DNA of 20,281 nucleotides from Haliea sp041583655. Lineage in GTDB: Bacteria; Pseudomonadota; Gammaproteobacteria; Pseudomonadales; Halieaceae. Location: assembly GCA_041583655.1 (NCBI GenBank), contig JBFHFJ010000026.1, positions 1-20,281 on the forward strand, written 5' to 3'. The notes under the pieces were generated by a model. It saw nothing but the letters and a program-made list of their open reading frames with translations, was not told the DNA's origin and did no database searches. Both the position numbers and the translations under genes were made by a program. Positions 7,697 through 14,640 of the stretch are shown piece by piece. Numbering within the stretch: the stretch's first letter is position 1; each line of letters opens with the position of its first letter.

Positions 7697-9415
7697 TCAG
7701 GCCTTGGCGGCGCCCTTCTCGATCTGTTTGGTGATGACATACTGCTGTGCCATCGACAACAGGTTGTTGACCACCCAGTACAGTACCAGTCCCGCCGGGA
7801 ACCAGAGGAAGAAGAAGGTAAAGATCACCGGGAGCCACTGCATGATCTTGGCCTGCATCGGATCCGGTGGCGGCGGGTTGAGTTTCTGCATGAACCACAT
7901 GCTCGCACCCATGAGCAGCGGCAGCACGAAGTAGGGGTCCATCACAGAGAGGTCATCGATCCACAGGAAGAAAGGCGCATGACGCAGCTCAACGCTTTCC
8001 ATCAGCACCCAGTACAGGGCGATAAACACGGGCATTTGCACCAGCACCGGCAAGCAGCCTCCCATGGGGTTGATTTTTTCCTTCCGGTACAGCTCCATCA
8101 TGGCCTGGGACTGCTTGGTCTTGTCATCCGCGAACTGCTCGCGGATATCCTGCATTTTAGGCGCTACCCGGCGCATATTTGCCATGGAACGGTAGCTGGT
8201 AGCTGACAGTTTGAAGAAGGCCGCCTTGATAAGCACAGTGAGGGCGATAATAGACAGCCCCCAGTTGCCAAGCAGACCGTGGATCTTGGTCAGCAACCAG
8301 AACAGTGGCTGGGCAATCCACCAGAGCCAGCCATAGTCCACACTCAGCTCCAGGTAGGGCGAGATTTCCTGCAGCCGGTACTGGTCCTTCGGTCCGGCAT
8401 AGAATTGCGCACCCACCGAACCTTGCTGGCCTGGATCCAGAACCAGGGCCGGGCTGGTAAAGCCCGCGATATTAAAACCACTGGGGGTGACGCGGGTGCT
8501 GTAGTTGTGACTCTGATCCGGGTTGGGAACCCAGGCACTGAGGAAGTAGTGCTGGATCATCGCGATCCACCCGCCGGGCAGTTGCTCGCGGAAGGGCTCT
8601 TCCTTCATATCCTTGAAACTGAACTTGGTGAAGCGTTCGTCGGGCTGGGTGATGGCAGCGCCGAGAAAGGGTTTCAGGCCCATGCCGCTGGTATCAGCTG
8701 ACGGATCCTTGCTGTTATCCCGTTTGATTTGACCAAACAGATTGCCCTGCCAGCGCTCAGTGCCCTGGTTTTCAATGAGGTAGCGGATGTCCAGTAGGTA
8801 GTGGCCCCGGCGGAGGGTGAAGCGTTTGGTAATGCTCACCGCGCCTTCATCCTGCCACAGCAGATCGATGACCAGAGTGTCCTGGCCCGGAGCGAGTTCA
8901 TAGTTCAGTGAAGCACTGGTATAGCGGGCCCGGCTTTCGCTGTCGATGCCGTCGGGGCCAATCAGACCGCTCTGGGCGACATAGGTACGGCGATCATTCT
9001 GCTCCAGCAGGACAAAGGGCTGGTCGGGCTTGTCGATATCTTCCAGATGCTTTGGCAGGGCCAGTTCGATGATGTCCCCACCGTTAAGGTCAATGGCCAG
9101 TTGCACCACATCGGTACGCACGAACACGATACGCTGCTCCGGGTCGGCTATCGTGGTTTCTGCGCTGGCGGGCGCTGCCTCGTCTGCGGATTGCGGTGCC
9201 TGCGGCAGGTCTTCATTGCTGCTGGCAATAGCGCTGTCTCCGACTGCAGGAAGTTCGGGAAGAGAGCTGCCTGAAGCGTCAGCACCGTTTAGCAGTCGCG
9301 TCGCGGTGGGCTGGGACGCAGTGGTCCTGGCTTCCTTGAACGCGACCCACTCGGTCAGCAACATGAATGACAGTAGGGCGAAGGCGCCGATCAGCAGTGT
9401 GCGTTGCAAGTCCAT
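7697..9415 (-). CDS. yidC: Membrane protein insertase YidC
   Basis: YidC inserts and folds inner-membrane proteins, alone or with SecYEG; subunits a and c of the ATP synthase are classical clients. The 572-aa length fits the gammaproteobacterial type: an N-terminal membrane anchor (about residues 6-22, LLIGAFALLSFMLLTEWV), a low-complexity linker, a large periplasmic domain (about 85-360), then the conserved five-helix core. The core shows LGNWGLSIIALTVLIKAAFF, a cytoplasmic coiled hairpin (YRKEKINPMGGCLPVLVQMPVFIALYWVL region) and a final FFLWFPAGLVLYWVVNNLLS segment. The ATG at 9415 begins MDLQRTLLIG, as expected. It follows yidD by 18 bases and precedes mnmE. Confidence 0.98.
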   Translation of the reverse strand: MDLQRTLLIGAFALLSFMLLTEWVAFKEARTTASQPTATRLLNGADASGSSLPELPAVGDSAIASSNEDLPQAPQSADEAAPASAETTIADPEQRIVFVRTDVVQLAIDLNGGDIIELALPKHLEDIDKPDQPFVLLEQNDRRTYVAQSGLIGPDGIDSESRARYTSASLNYELAPGQDTLVIDLLWQDEGAVSITKRFTLRRGHYLLDIRYLIENQGTERWQGNLFGQIKRDNSKDPSADTSGMGLKPFLGAAITQPDERFTKFSFKDMKEEPFREQLPGGWIAMIQHYFLSAWVPNPDQSHNYSTRVTPSGFNIAGFTSPALVLDPGQQGSVGAQFYAGPKDQYRLQEISPYLELSVDYGWLWWIAQPLFWLLTKIHGLLGNWGLSIIALTVLIKAAFFKLSATSYRSMANMRRVAPKMQDIREQFADDKTKQSQAMMELYRKEKINPMGGCLPVLVQMPVFIALYWVLMESVELRHAPFFLWIDDLSVMDPYFVLPLLMGASMWFMQKLNPPPPDPMQAKIMQWLPVIFTFFFLWFPAGLVLYWVVNNLLSMAQQYVITKQIEKGAAKA

Positions 9416-9433
9416 AAGCAGTGGTCAGCTTTG

Positions 9434-9661
9434 TCAGTGAGTTTGGTTGCAGGGCGGTACCGGGTCGACTCCACCTTCGTGCCAGGGATGGCACTTGCCG
9501 ATGCGACGCAGTGTGAGGTAACTGCCCTTGAATACGCCGTGCAGGGCAATGGCGTCCTGGGCATAGTGCGAGCAGCTGGGGTAGAACCGGCAGTTGTTTC
9601 CCAGGAAGGGGCTGACGACATAGCGATACAGGGAGATGAAGAATATCAGTATCCGGCGCAT
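9434..9661 (-). CDS. yidD: Membrane protein insertion efficiency factor YidD
   Basis: This 75-residue protein has an amphipathic N-terminus (MRRILIFFISLYRYVVSPFLG) and the family cysteine motif NNCRFYPSCSHYAQDAI, then GKCHPWHEGGVDPVP. YidD is a small inner-membrane-associated protein thought to assist YidC-dependent insertion. The ATG at 9661 overlaps the rnpA stop by one base (TGATG), implying translational coupling, and gives the normal length. The frame extends upstream to 9715 inside rnpA, but that extension is not family sequence. Confidence 0.96.
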   Translation of the reverse strand: MRRILIFFISLYRYVVSPFLGNNCRFYPSCSHYAQDAIALHGVFKGSYLTLRRIGKCHPWHEGGVDPVPPCNQTH

Positions 9662-10065
9662 CAGTTGCCTCGCGGGAGCGGGATTGTGGCGGCCTTGCGT
9701 GTCAGCTTCTGCCATTGTTCCCCCAGAGCTGCGAACAGCGCGGTGTTGTCGAGTTCGTCCAGTCCCCGGCGAGCCAGGAGGACAACGTCCAGCGGCGGGC
9801 TGGCCGGTGGGAGTTGCCGGAACAGTTCCCGTGCGACGCGCTTGATGCGGTTGCGTTGCACAGCCTTGCGGACATTTTTCTTGGCAATAACCAGTCCCAG
9901 CCGGGACTGGTGGGTATCGCTGTGGCGTGCCAGCAGAAGCAGGTGCCGGTGGGAGGCCTTTACTGTGGCGTCATCAAAGACAGCCCGGTATTGGGCTGCT
10001 GTAAGCAGGCGCCGGGACTTGTCGAATCCGGCAGAAGTCTTCTCGCAGTCAGCGATGGCGCCCAC
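9661..10065 (-). CDS. rnpA: Ribonuclease P protein component
   Basis: RnpA is the protein subunit of RNase P; it binds the RnpB RNA and the 5' leader of precursor tRNAs. The family RNR signature is clear (AKKNVRKAVQRNRIKRVARE, about residues 61-80), preceded by RRLLTAAQYRAVF. Length is 134 aa, near the usual 115 to 135. The only usable start is GTG at 10065; no other ATG, GTG or TTG lies before the conserved domain, and the ribosome site is weak. It begins 15 bases after rpmH and overlaps yidD by one base. Confidence 0.97.
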   Translation of the reverse strand: MGAIADCEKTSAGFDKSRRLLTAAQYRAVFDDATVKASHRHLLLLARHSDTHQSRLGLVIAKKNVRKAVQRNRIKRVARELFRQLPPASPPLDVVLLARRGLDELDNTALFAALGEQWQKLTRKAATIPLPRGN

Positions 10066-10080
10066 GCAGCCGGCAGCTCA

Positions 10081-10215
10081 TCAGGCGGCGAGGCGCTTGC
10101 GACCCTTGGCCCGGCGGCGGCTCAGGACCAGGCGGCCGTTCTTGGTGGCCATCCGGGAACGGAAGCCGTGGGTGCGCTTGCGCTTGAGGACGCTGGGCTG
10201 GAATGTTCTTTTCAT
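10081..10215 (-). CDS. rpmH: 50S ribosomal protein L34
   Basis: A 44-codon frame on the minus strand reads MKRTFQPSVLKRKRTHGF, then RSRMATKNGRLVLSRRRAKG, then RKRLAA, the nearly invariant L34 sequence. The ATG is at 10215 and the stop at 10081-10083, followed at once by a second in-frame TGA. L34 is a very basic protein of the large ribosomal subunit. It is the first gene of the leftward rpmH-rnpA-yidD-yidC-mnmE cluster and lies opposite dnaA across the origin. Confidence 0.99.
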   Translation of the reverse strand: MKRTFQPSVLKRKRTHGFRSRMATKNGRLVLSRRRAKGRKRLAA

Positions 10216-10316
10216 GACTCGAATCCAATAGTAGGTAATAGATAGAAGGCAGTTACCGACCAGTGACCTCAGCCAGGTGGCGGGCGCTGGAAAGCAGACT
10301 GCAAAAAAGGTTGGGT

Positions 10317-10345
10317 ATTCTAGAGAAACGGGGCGCGTAATTCAA
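10317..10345 (-). promoter_or_regulatory. Probable sigma70 promoter of rpmH
   Basis: Read on the minus strand: TTGAAT (10340-10345), 17-base spacer, TAGAAT (10317-10322). Each hexamer has one or two mismatches and the spacing is ideal. Transcription would begin near 10310, giving a leader of about 95 bases before the rpmH ATG. This is the best promoter-like sequence in the gap for the leftward cluster. Confidence 0.7.
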
Positions 10346-10387
10346 TGCGTGCCTCACCCTTTATTTACGCCCCTGAAGCGGCCGCTG

Positions 10388-10444
10388 AAACCTGGTGCTG
10401 AGCTCACTGCCTGCAGCTCAGCGAGGGAGCCGGCGGCCAGGTTT
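10388..10444. repeat. Nested inverted repeat in the origin region
   Basis: Outer arms AAACCTGG (10388-10395) and CCAGGTTT (10437-10444) enclose inner arms GCTGAGCT (10397-10404) and AGCTCAGC (10415-10422) with a 10-base loop. All 16 pairs are perfect. It lies between the rpmH promoter and the AT-rich DnaA-box region, outside any gene, and has no T-run on either side. A NotI-type palindrome GCGGCCGC lies just left at 10379-10386. Role unknown. Confidence 0.65.
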
Positions 10445-10497
10445 GGACTCAGTATTGGCGCGGGTTGTGGCCATCGATACACATCTTCCCCAAAACA

Positions 10498-10510
10498 TAT
10501 CAACAAGTTA
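10498..10510 (+). promoter_or_regulatory. Candidate IHF-binding site in oriC
   Basis: TATCAACAAGTTA fits the IHF consensus WATCARNNNNTTR at every position and overlaps by three bases the DnaA box starting at 10508. IHF bends E. coli oriC during initiation. The consensus is short and the region AT-rich, so a chance match is possible. Confidence 0.45.
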
Positions 10511-10516
10511 TACACA
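10508..10516 (+). promoter_or_regulatory. DnaA box
   Basis: TTATACACA matches the TTATNCACA consensus at every position, at the left edge of the AT-rich tract. Confidence 0.75.
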
Positions 10517-10626
10517 GAAAAAAATATTCCTGTGAAATTCTGGCTAGAGTGCTCAATAATTGTACAAAAACAAGCTATATTGCTGATTTATATAGAGAAA
10601 AAATTATTAATGAAATTCCGGAGAGG

Positions 10627-10635
10627 TGTGGATAA
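10627..10635 (-). promoter_or_regulatory. DnaA box
   Basis: TTATCCACA on the minus strand is the high-affinity DnaA box sequence. It lies at the right edge of the AT-rich tract, about 130 bases before dnaA, where it could also serve dnaA autoregulation. Confidence 0.8.
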
Positions 10636-10740
10636 CTCCTAAAAAGGGGAGTATCATCGCTCGTCCGGTCAGCAAAGAACCGGGTTGCCAAGAAGACGCA
10701 GCAGTCACAAGTAAACAAACCGCTTTGGGAGAAGGACTGG

Positions 10741-10749
10741 TGGTATAAA
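10741..10749 (+). promoter_or_regulatory. Possible extended -10 element for dnaA
   Basis: TGGTATAAA is an extended -10 form (TGN before TATAAA), but no good -35 lies 16 to 18 bases upstream and the implied leader is only about 12 bases. The real dnaA promoter may lie further up in the AT-rich tract. Confidence 0.3.
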
Positions 10750-10767
10750 TGGTCCTGGGGGACAGTT

Positions 10768-12276
10768 TTGCCTGACGTAATATGGCAGCAGTGCATGAGC
10801 AGGCTTCAGGATGAATTGCCATCGCAGCAGTTCAACACCTGGATCCGTCCACTGCAGGCTAGTCACAGGGGTCAGCAGCTGACGCTGTTTGCGCCCAACC
10901 GCTTTATCAAGGATTTCGTCAGCGACAAGTTCGCGTCGCGTATTCACCAGTTACTGCAGGAGCTTGAAAGCGGCCAGGCGGTGGAACTGGTACTTGAGAT
11001 CGGTACGCGGCAGTCCACAGAGGCCAGCGCAGAGGGCCAGCATCAGCGTGCGGTTGGCCTGGCTCAACCGATGTCCATGGCACCAGCGGTGTCGGGCTAC
11101 GCGGTCAGTGGTGGCAATGTTGCCGAACTGAGGCCAGGCGCGGCCACTCAGGCAATGGCACCTGCGATGCCCAGCCGGGAAAGATTTGGCGCTGGGGTTC
11201 CCGATCGAGAGGCACCCCTGGCCAGGGTCAGGCCCGCATCTGATGAGTCCGTTCAGCAGCACCATCTCGTAGAACACTACACGTTCGACAATTTTGTTGA
11301 GGGCAAGTCCAACCAGTTGGCACTTGCCGCCGCAAGACAGGTTGCGGAGAATCCGGGCGAATCCTATAACCCCCTGTTCCTTTACGGGGGCGTTGGACTG
11401 GGCAAGACTCACCTGATGCATGCGGTGGGCAACGCCCTGAAAGTGCAGAATCCCGGTGCCAAGGTGGTCTACCTGCATTCCGAGCGGTTCGTGGCGGACA
11501 TGGTCAAAGCCCTGCAGCTGAATGCCATCAGTGATTTCAAACGCTACTACCGTTCGGTAGATGCCCTCCTCATCGACGACATCCAGTTCTTTGCCAAAAA
11601 AGATCGCTCGCAGGAGGAGTTCTTCCACACCTTCAATGCGCTGCTCGAGGGCGGTCAGCAGATGATTCTTACCTGCGACCGTTATCCGAAAGAAATTGAT
11701 GGCCTGGAGGAACGGCTCAAGTCCCGCTTCGGCTGGGGCCTGACCGTTGCCGTCGAGCCGCCTGAGCTCGAGACCCGGGTCGCGATTCTCATGAACAAGG
11801 CCAGCCAGGCGCGGATAGAATTGCCTCCTGACGCAGCTTTTTTTATTGCGCAACGCATTCGGTCAAACGTGCGAGAGCTCGAAGGGGCGCTGAAGCGCGT
11901 GATAGCGAGTGCACACTTCACCGGCAGGTCCGTGGATGTCGAGCTGATCAAGGAGAGCCTCAAGGATCTGCTGGCCCTGCAGGACAAGCAGGTGAGCCTC
12001 GACAATATCCAGCGCACGGTTGCGGAGTACTACAAGATCAAAATTGCGGACCTCATGTCCCGGCGTCGCAGCCGCTCGGTGGCGCGGCCACGGCAGGTCG
12101 CCATGGCCCTTGCCAAGGAACTCACCAATCATAGCCTGCCGGAAATTGGTGACAGTTTTGGTGGCAGAGACCACACGACAGTTTTACACGCATGCCGTAA
12201 AATAAAGGAACTTCGCGAAACCAATTCAGATATTCGGGAAGACTACAAAAATTTGCTGCGCTCTCTGACGACATAG
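10768..12276 (+). CDS. dnaA: Chromosomal replication initiator protein DnaA
   Basis: DnaA is the AAA+ initiator that binds DnaA boxes, melts oriC and loads DnaB. Domain I begins MPDVIWQQCMSRLQDELP, matching E. coli and Pseudomonas. Domain II is a variable linker of about residues 85-160. The AAA+ domain has Walker A GGVGLGKTH (197-205) and Walker B LLIDDIQF (257-264). The C-terminal DNA-binding domain ends with GRDHTTVLHACRKIKEL (from about 466). Length is 502 aa. The start is TTG at 10768, fixed by the family N-terminus, with GGGGGA about five bases upstream. It heads a dnaA-dnaN-recF-gyrB array. Confidence 0.99.
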   Translation: MPDVIWQQCMSRLQDELPSQQFNTWIRPLQASHRGQQLTLFAPNRFIKDFVSDKFASRIHQLLQELESGQAVELVLEIGTRQSTEASAEGQHQRAVGLAQPMSMAPAVSGYAVSGGNVAELRPGAATQAMAPAMPSRERFGAGVPDREAPLARVRPASDESVQQHHLVEHYTFDNFVEGKSNQLALAAARQVAENPGESYNPLFLYGGVGLGKTHLMHAVGNALKVQNPGAKVVYLHSERFVADMVKALQLNAISDFKRYYRSVDALLIDDIQFFAKKDRSQEEFFHTFNALLEGGQQMILTCDRYPKEIDGLEERLKSRFGWGLTVAVEPPELETRVAILMNKASQARIELPPDAAFFIAQRIRSNVRELEGALKRVIASAHFTGRSVDVELIKESLKDLLALQDKQVSLDNIQRTVAEYYKIKIADLMSRRRSRSVARPRQVAMALAKELTNHSLPEIGDSFGGRDHTTVLHACRKIKELRETNSDIREDYKNLLRSLTT

Positions 12277-12301
12277 GCGCGTACGGAAGGAACCTGGATC
12301 T

Positions 12302-13408
12302 ATGAAGTTCTCGATTGCACGGGATGCACTGTTGAGGCCCCTCAACCTGGTGGCGGGCGTGGTGGAGCGGCGGCAGACTCTGCCGATTCTTTCCAATGTG
12401 CTGTTGGTACTGGAGGGTGACCAGCTTTCCCTGACCGGCACCGACCTTGAAGTGGAACTCGTTGGCCGGGTTAAGCTGGAAAAGCCCGCGTCAGCGCCGG
12501 GTGAGGTCACAGTACCGGCGCGAAAGCTTGTAGATATTTGCAAATCGCTGCCGGAAGGGAGTGATATCGATTTTACCGTCGAGGACAGCAAGGTAACGGT
12601 TCGCTCAGGCCGCAGCCGCTTTACCCTGTCCACTCTCCCCGCCCGGGACTTCCCCAGCGTTGAAGAGGCCACCGGTACCCATCGCTTCACCATTGCCCAG
12701 GGCCAGCTCAAGCGCCTGATAGAGCGCACGGGCTTTGCCATGGCCCAGCAGGATGTGCGCTATTATCTCAACGGTATGCTGCTGGAAGTCAAGGGTGGAC
12801 GCCTGCGGGTAGTTGCTACCGATGGTCACCGGTTGGCGATGTGCACCCTCCCCGACCCCGTCCCGGTTGACGACGATATACAGGTCATCCTGCCACGCAA
12901 GGGCGTGCTGGAAATGGCGCGCTTGCTGCTGGACGAGGACGAGGACATATCCGTCGTCCTCGGCACGAACCACCTGCGCGCGACCACTGCGGAATTCACC
13001 TTTACCTCCAAGCTGGTTGACGGCAAGTTTCCCGACTACGAACGGGTCCTGCCCAGGTCAGCGGACAAGGTTGTCATAGGTTCTCGTCTCGATTTGCGCC
13101 AGGCGTTCACGCGTACAGCGATTCTCTCCAATGAGAAATATCGCGGGGTGCGGCTGAAATTGGGTCCGGATGTCATTGAGATAGTTGCCAACAACCCCGA
13201 GCAGGAGCAGGCCGAAGAGCAGGTTTCCGTCGAATATCAGGGTGATTCCGTGGAAATTGGCTTCAATGTCAGTTACCTGTTGGACGTGCTTGGCGTGCTC
13301 AGTGGCGAAAAGGTAAAGCTGTCCATGTCCGACCCCAATAGCAGTGCCCTCCTGGAGGAGTCGGTTGATGGCGATTCCCTGTATGTCGTCATGCCAATGC
13401 GACTCTGA
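12302..13408 (+). CDS. dnaN: DNA polymerase III beta subunit (sliding clamp)
   Basis: The dimeric beta clamp encircles DNA and tethers polymerase III and other enzymes. At 368 aa it matches the E. coli length (366). It opens MKFSIARDALLRPLNLVAGVVERRQTLPIL and ends with the conserved YVVMPMRL tail, part of the partner-binding pocket. The three-fold clamp domains fit the length. The ATG at 12302 has AAGGA about ten bases upstream. It lies 25 bases after dnaA and 9 before recF, consistent with an operon. Confidence 0.99.
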   Translation: MKFSIARDALLRPLNLVAGVVERRQTLPILSNVLLVLEGDQLSLTGTDLEVELVGRVKLEKPASAPGEVTVPARKLVDICKSLPEGSDIDFTVEDSKVTVRSGRSRFTLSTLPARDFPSVEEATGTHRFTIAQGQLKRLIERTGFAMAQQDVRYYLNGMLLEVKGGRLRVVATDGHRLAMCTLPDPVPVDDDIQVILPRKGVLEMARLLLDEDEDISVVLGTNHLRATTAEFTFTSKLVDGKFPDYERVLPRSADKVVIGSRLDLRQAFTRTAILSNEKYRGVRLKLGPDVIEIVANNPEQEQAEEQVSVEYQGDSVEIGFNVSYLLDVLGVLSGEKVKLSMSDPNSSALLEESVDGDSLYVVMPMRL

Positions 13409-13417
13409 CAGGGTGTT

Positions 13418-14539
13418 TTGCTAACCCAACTCCAGATTCATAACGTCCGGAACCTGGAGCAGGTGACCCTGCAGGGTCTGGCGCGAATCAATATTTTTTT
13501 CGGCGCCAACGGTGGCGGCAAGACCAGTGTTCTTGAGGCAGTACACATGCTGGGCATGGCCCGGAGCTTTCGCTCCGGTGCAACTCGAACACTGGTCACC
13601 CACGGCAGGCAGGATTGTACGGTGTTTGGCGTGACATCAGATGGCGAGTCACGCAGCCGGGTTCCTGTCGCAGTCAAACGCTCCACAGCGGGTGATGTTC
13701 AGATAAAACTCGGCGGTCAGTCAGTCCGGTCGGTGGCGGAGCTCGTAGAGCAGTTGCCTCTCCAGGTTTTGAATGCCGCGAGTTTCGAGTTGCTCACCGG
13801 GTCGCCTGCAGCTCGCCGGCAATTCCTCAACTGGGGTGTGTTCCACGTGGAACAACGCTTCTTCGCTGAGTGGCAACGGTTCCAGCGCTGCCTGAAACAA
13901 CGCAACAAGCTGCTCCGGCATGGTAAACTTGACCGCGCCGAGTTGGCCGTTTGGACACGCGAACTTGCGGACAGTGGTGACCGGATACATGAATTCCGGC
14001 TTCAGTACTTTGAGCTGTTGGCACCAGGCTTCAGGACCATCATGAAGCGGCTGGCGCCATCATTGCAGGAACTGGAACTCCGGTATCGCAAAGGTTGGGA
14101 GAAGTCGCTGAGTTACAGCGAGGCTTTGCAAGCGGGTCTTCCCGCGGATACGGAACAGGGTTATACCCATATCGGCCCCCAACGAGCGGATATAAAGGTA
14201 ACGTCCAGCGGGTATTCCGCGGCAGAGACGCTATCCCGGGGGCAGCAAAAGCTGGTCGTTTGTGGCTTGAAGCTGGCGCAGGGTCGCTTGATCGCTGGTC
14301 CTCGGCAGGGTTCCTGCGTGTACCTTGTTGATGATCTTCCTGCGGAACTGGATCAGAAGCACTGCGCCCTGGTATGCGAGGCCCTGACGGAGCTGGAGTC
14401 ACAGGTGTTTATAACCTGCGTAGAAAGGTCAGATCTGGAGGGGATGTGGGCGCCTGCGGTTAAACCGGCTATGTTCCACGTGGAACACGGCACGGTTTCT
14501 GCAGTGCCCGGGAGTGAATGTACAACAGTTTCTGGCTGA
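13418..14539 (+). CDS. recF: DNA replication and repair protein RecF
   Basis: RecF is an SMC-like ATPase that, with RecO and RecR, directs RecA loading at gapped DNA. The Walker A motif is GANGGGKT (29-36); most relatives have GANGSGKT. The ABC-type signature is seen in AAETLSRGQQKLVVCGLKLAQG, and Walker B in VYLVDDLPAELD. Length is 373 aa, slightly above the E. coli 357. The start is TTG at 13418, nine bases past the dnaN stop, giving MLTQLQIHNVRNLEQV as expected. Two parS palindromes are embedded in the gene, coding for the FHVE segments at residues 142-145 and 353-356. The last 15 or so residues are not conserved in the family. Confidence 0.97.
   Translation: MLTQLQIHNVRNLEQVTLQGLARINIFFGANGGGKTSVLEAVHMLGMARSFRSGATRTLVTHGRQDCTVFGVTSDGESRSRVPVAVKRSTAGDVQIKLGGQSVRSVAELVEQLPLQVLNAASFELLTGSPAARRQFLNWGVFHVEQRFFAEWQRFQRCLKQRNKLLRHGKLDRAELAVWTRELADSGDRIHEFRLQYFELLAPGFRTIMKRLAPSLQELELRYRKGWEKSLSYSEALQAGLPADTEQGYTHIGPQRADIKVTSSGYSAAETLSRGQQKLVVCGLKLAQGRLIAGPRQGSCVYLVDDLPAELDQKHCALVCEALTELESQVFITCVERSDLEGMWAPAVKPAMFHVEHGTVSAVPGSECTTVSG
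13839..13854. promoter_or_regulatory. parS: parS centromere site 1 (inside recF)
   Basis: TGTTCCACGTGGAACA is a perfect 16-bp palindrome and matches the Pseudomonas-type parS, differing from the Bacillus-type TGTTTCACGTGAAACA at one base per half-site. It should load the ParB encoded in this window. In the recF frame it codes for V-FHVEQ. Confidence 0.93.
14472..14487. promoter_or_regulatory. parS: parS centromere site 2 (inside recF)
   Basis: This is identical to site 1, TGTTCCACGTGGAACA, 633 bases away and in the same recF reading frame, coding for M-FHVEH near the RecF C-terminus. I found no third copy in the window. Confidence 0.93.
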
Positions 14540-14562
14540 GCCACGGCCCGGAGTTGATCAGA

Positions 14563-14581
14563 CGGGTGTCATGCGCACCCG
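14563..14581 (+). other. Small hairpin in the gyrB leader
   Basis: CGGGTG (14563-14568) and CACCCG (14576-14581) form a 6-bp stem with a 7-base loop in the 101-base recF-gyrB gap. No T-run follows. No convincing gyrB promoter was found in this gap, so gyrB may be read from upstream. Confidence 0.3.
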
Positions 14582-14640
14582 CCAGGAAGTCGCGTTACCG
14601 AAGGTATTACCACCTGAAAGCTGAAAATGAGATTTGTTTG

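Larger units (their letters stand above)
10446..10767. other. oriC: Probable chromosomal origin of replication (oriC)
   Basis: The gap between divergent rpmH and dnaA is the established oriC position in Pseudomonas and relatives. Two DnaA boxes match TTATNCACA perfectly: 10508-10516 (plus strand, TTATACACA) and 10627-10635 (minus strand, TTATCCACA). A weak one, CGATACACA, is at 10475-10483. Positions 10491-10620 are about 73% A+T (95 of 130 bases), a good candidate unwinding region. A perfect IHF-type match lies at 10498-10510. Genes on both sides are transcribed away from this gap, as expected at an origin. Exact borders are not defined by sequence alone. Confidence 0.85.

Noticed and set aside
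10277..10642. 121-codon plus-strand frame in the rpmH-dnaA gap
   Set aside because: Its composition follows the AT-rich origin sequence, it spans the inverted repeat and both DnaA boxes, and it resembles no protein.
10951..11853. 300-codon minus-strand frame within dnaA
   Set aside because: Antisense to dnaA, whose identity is certain.
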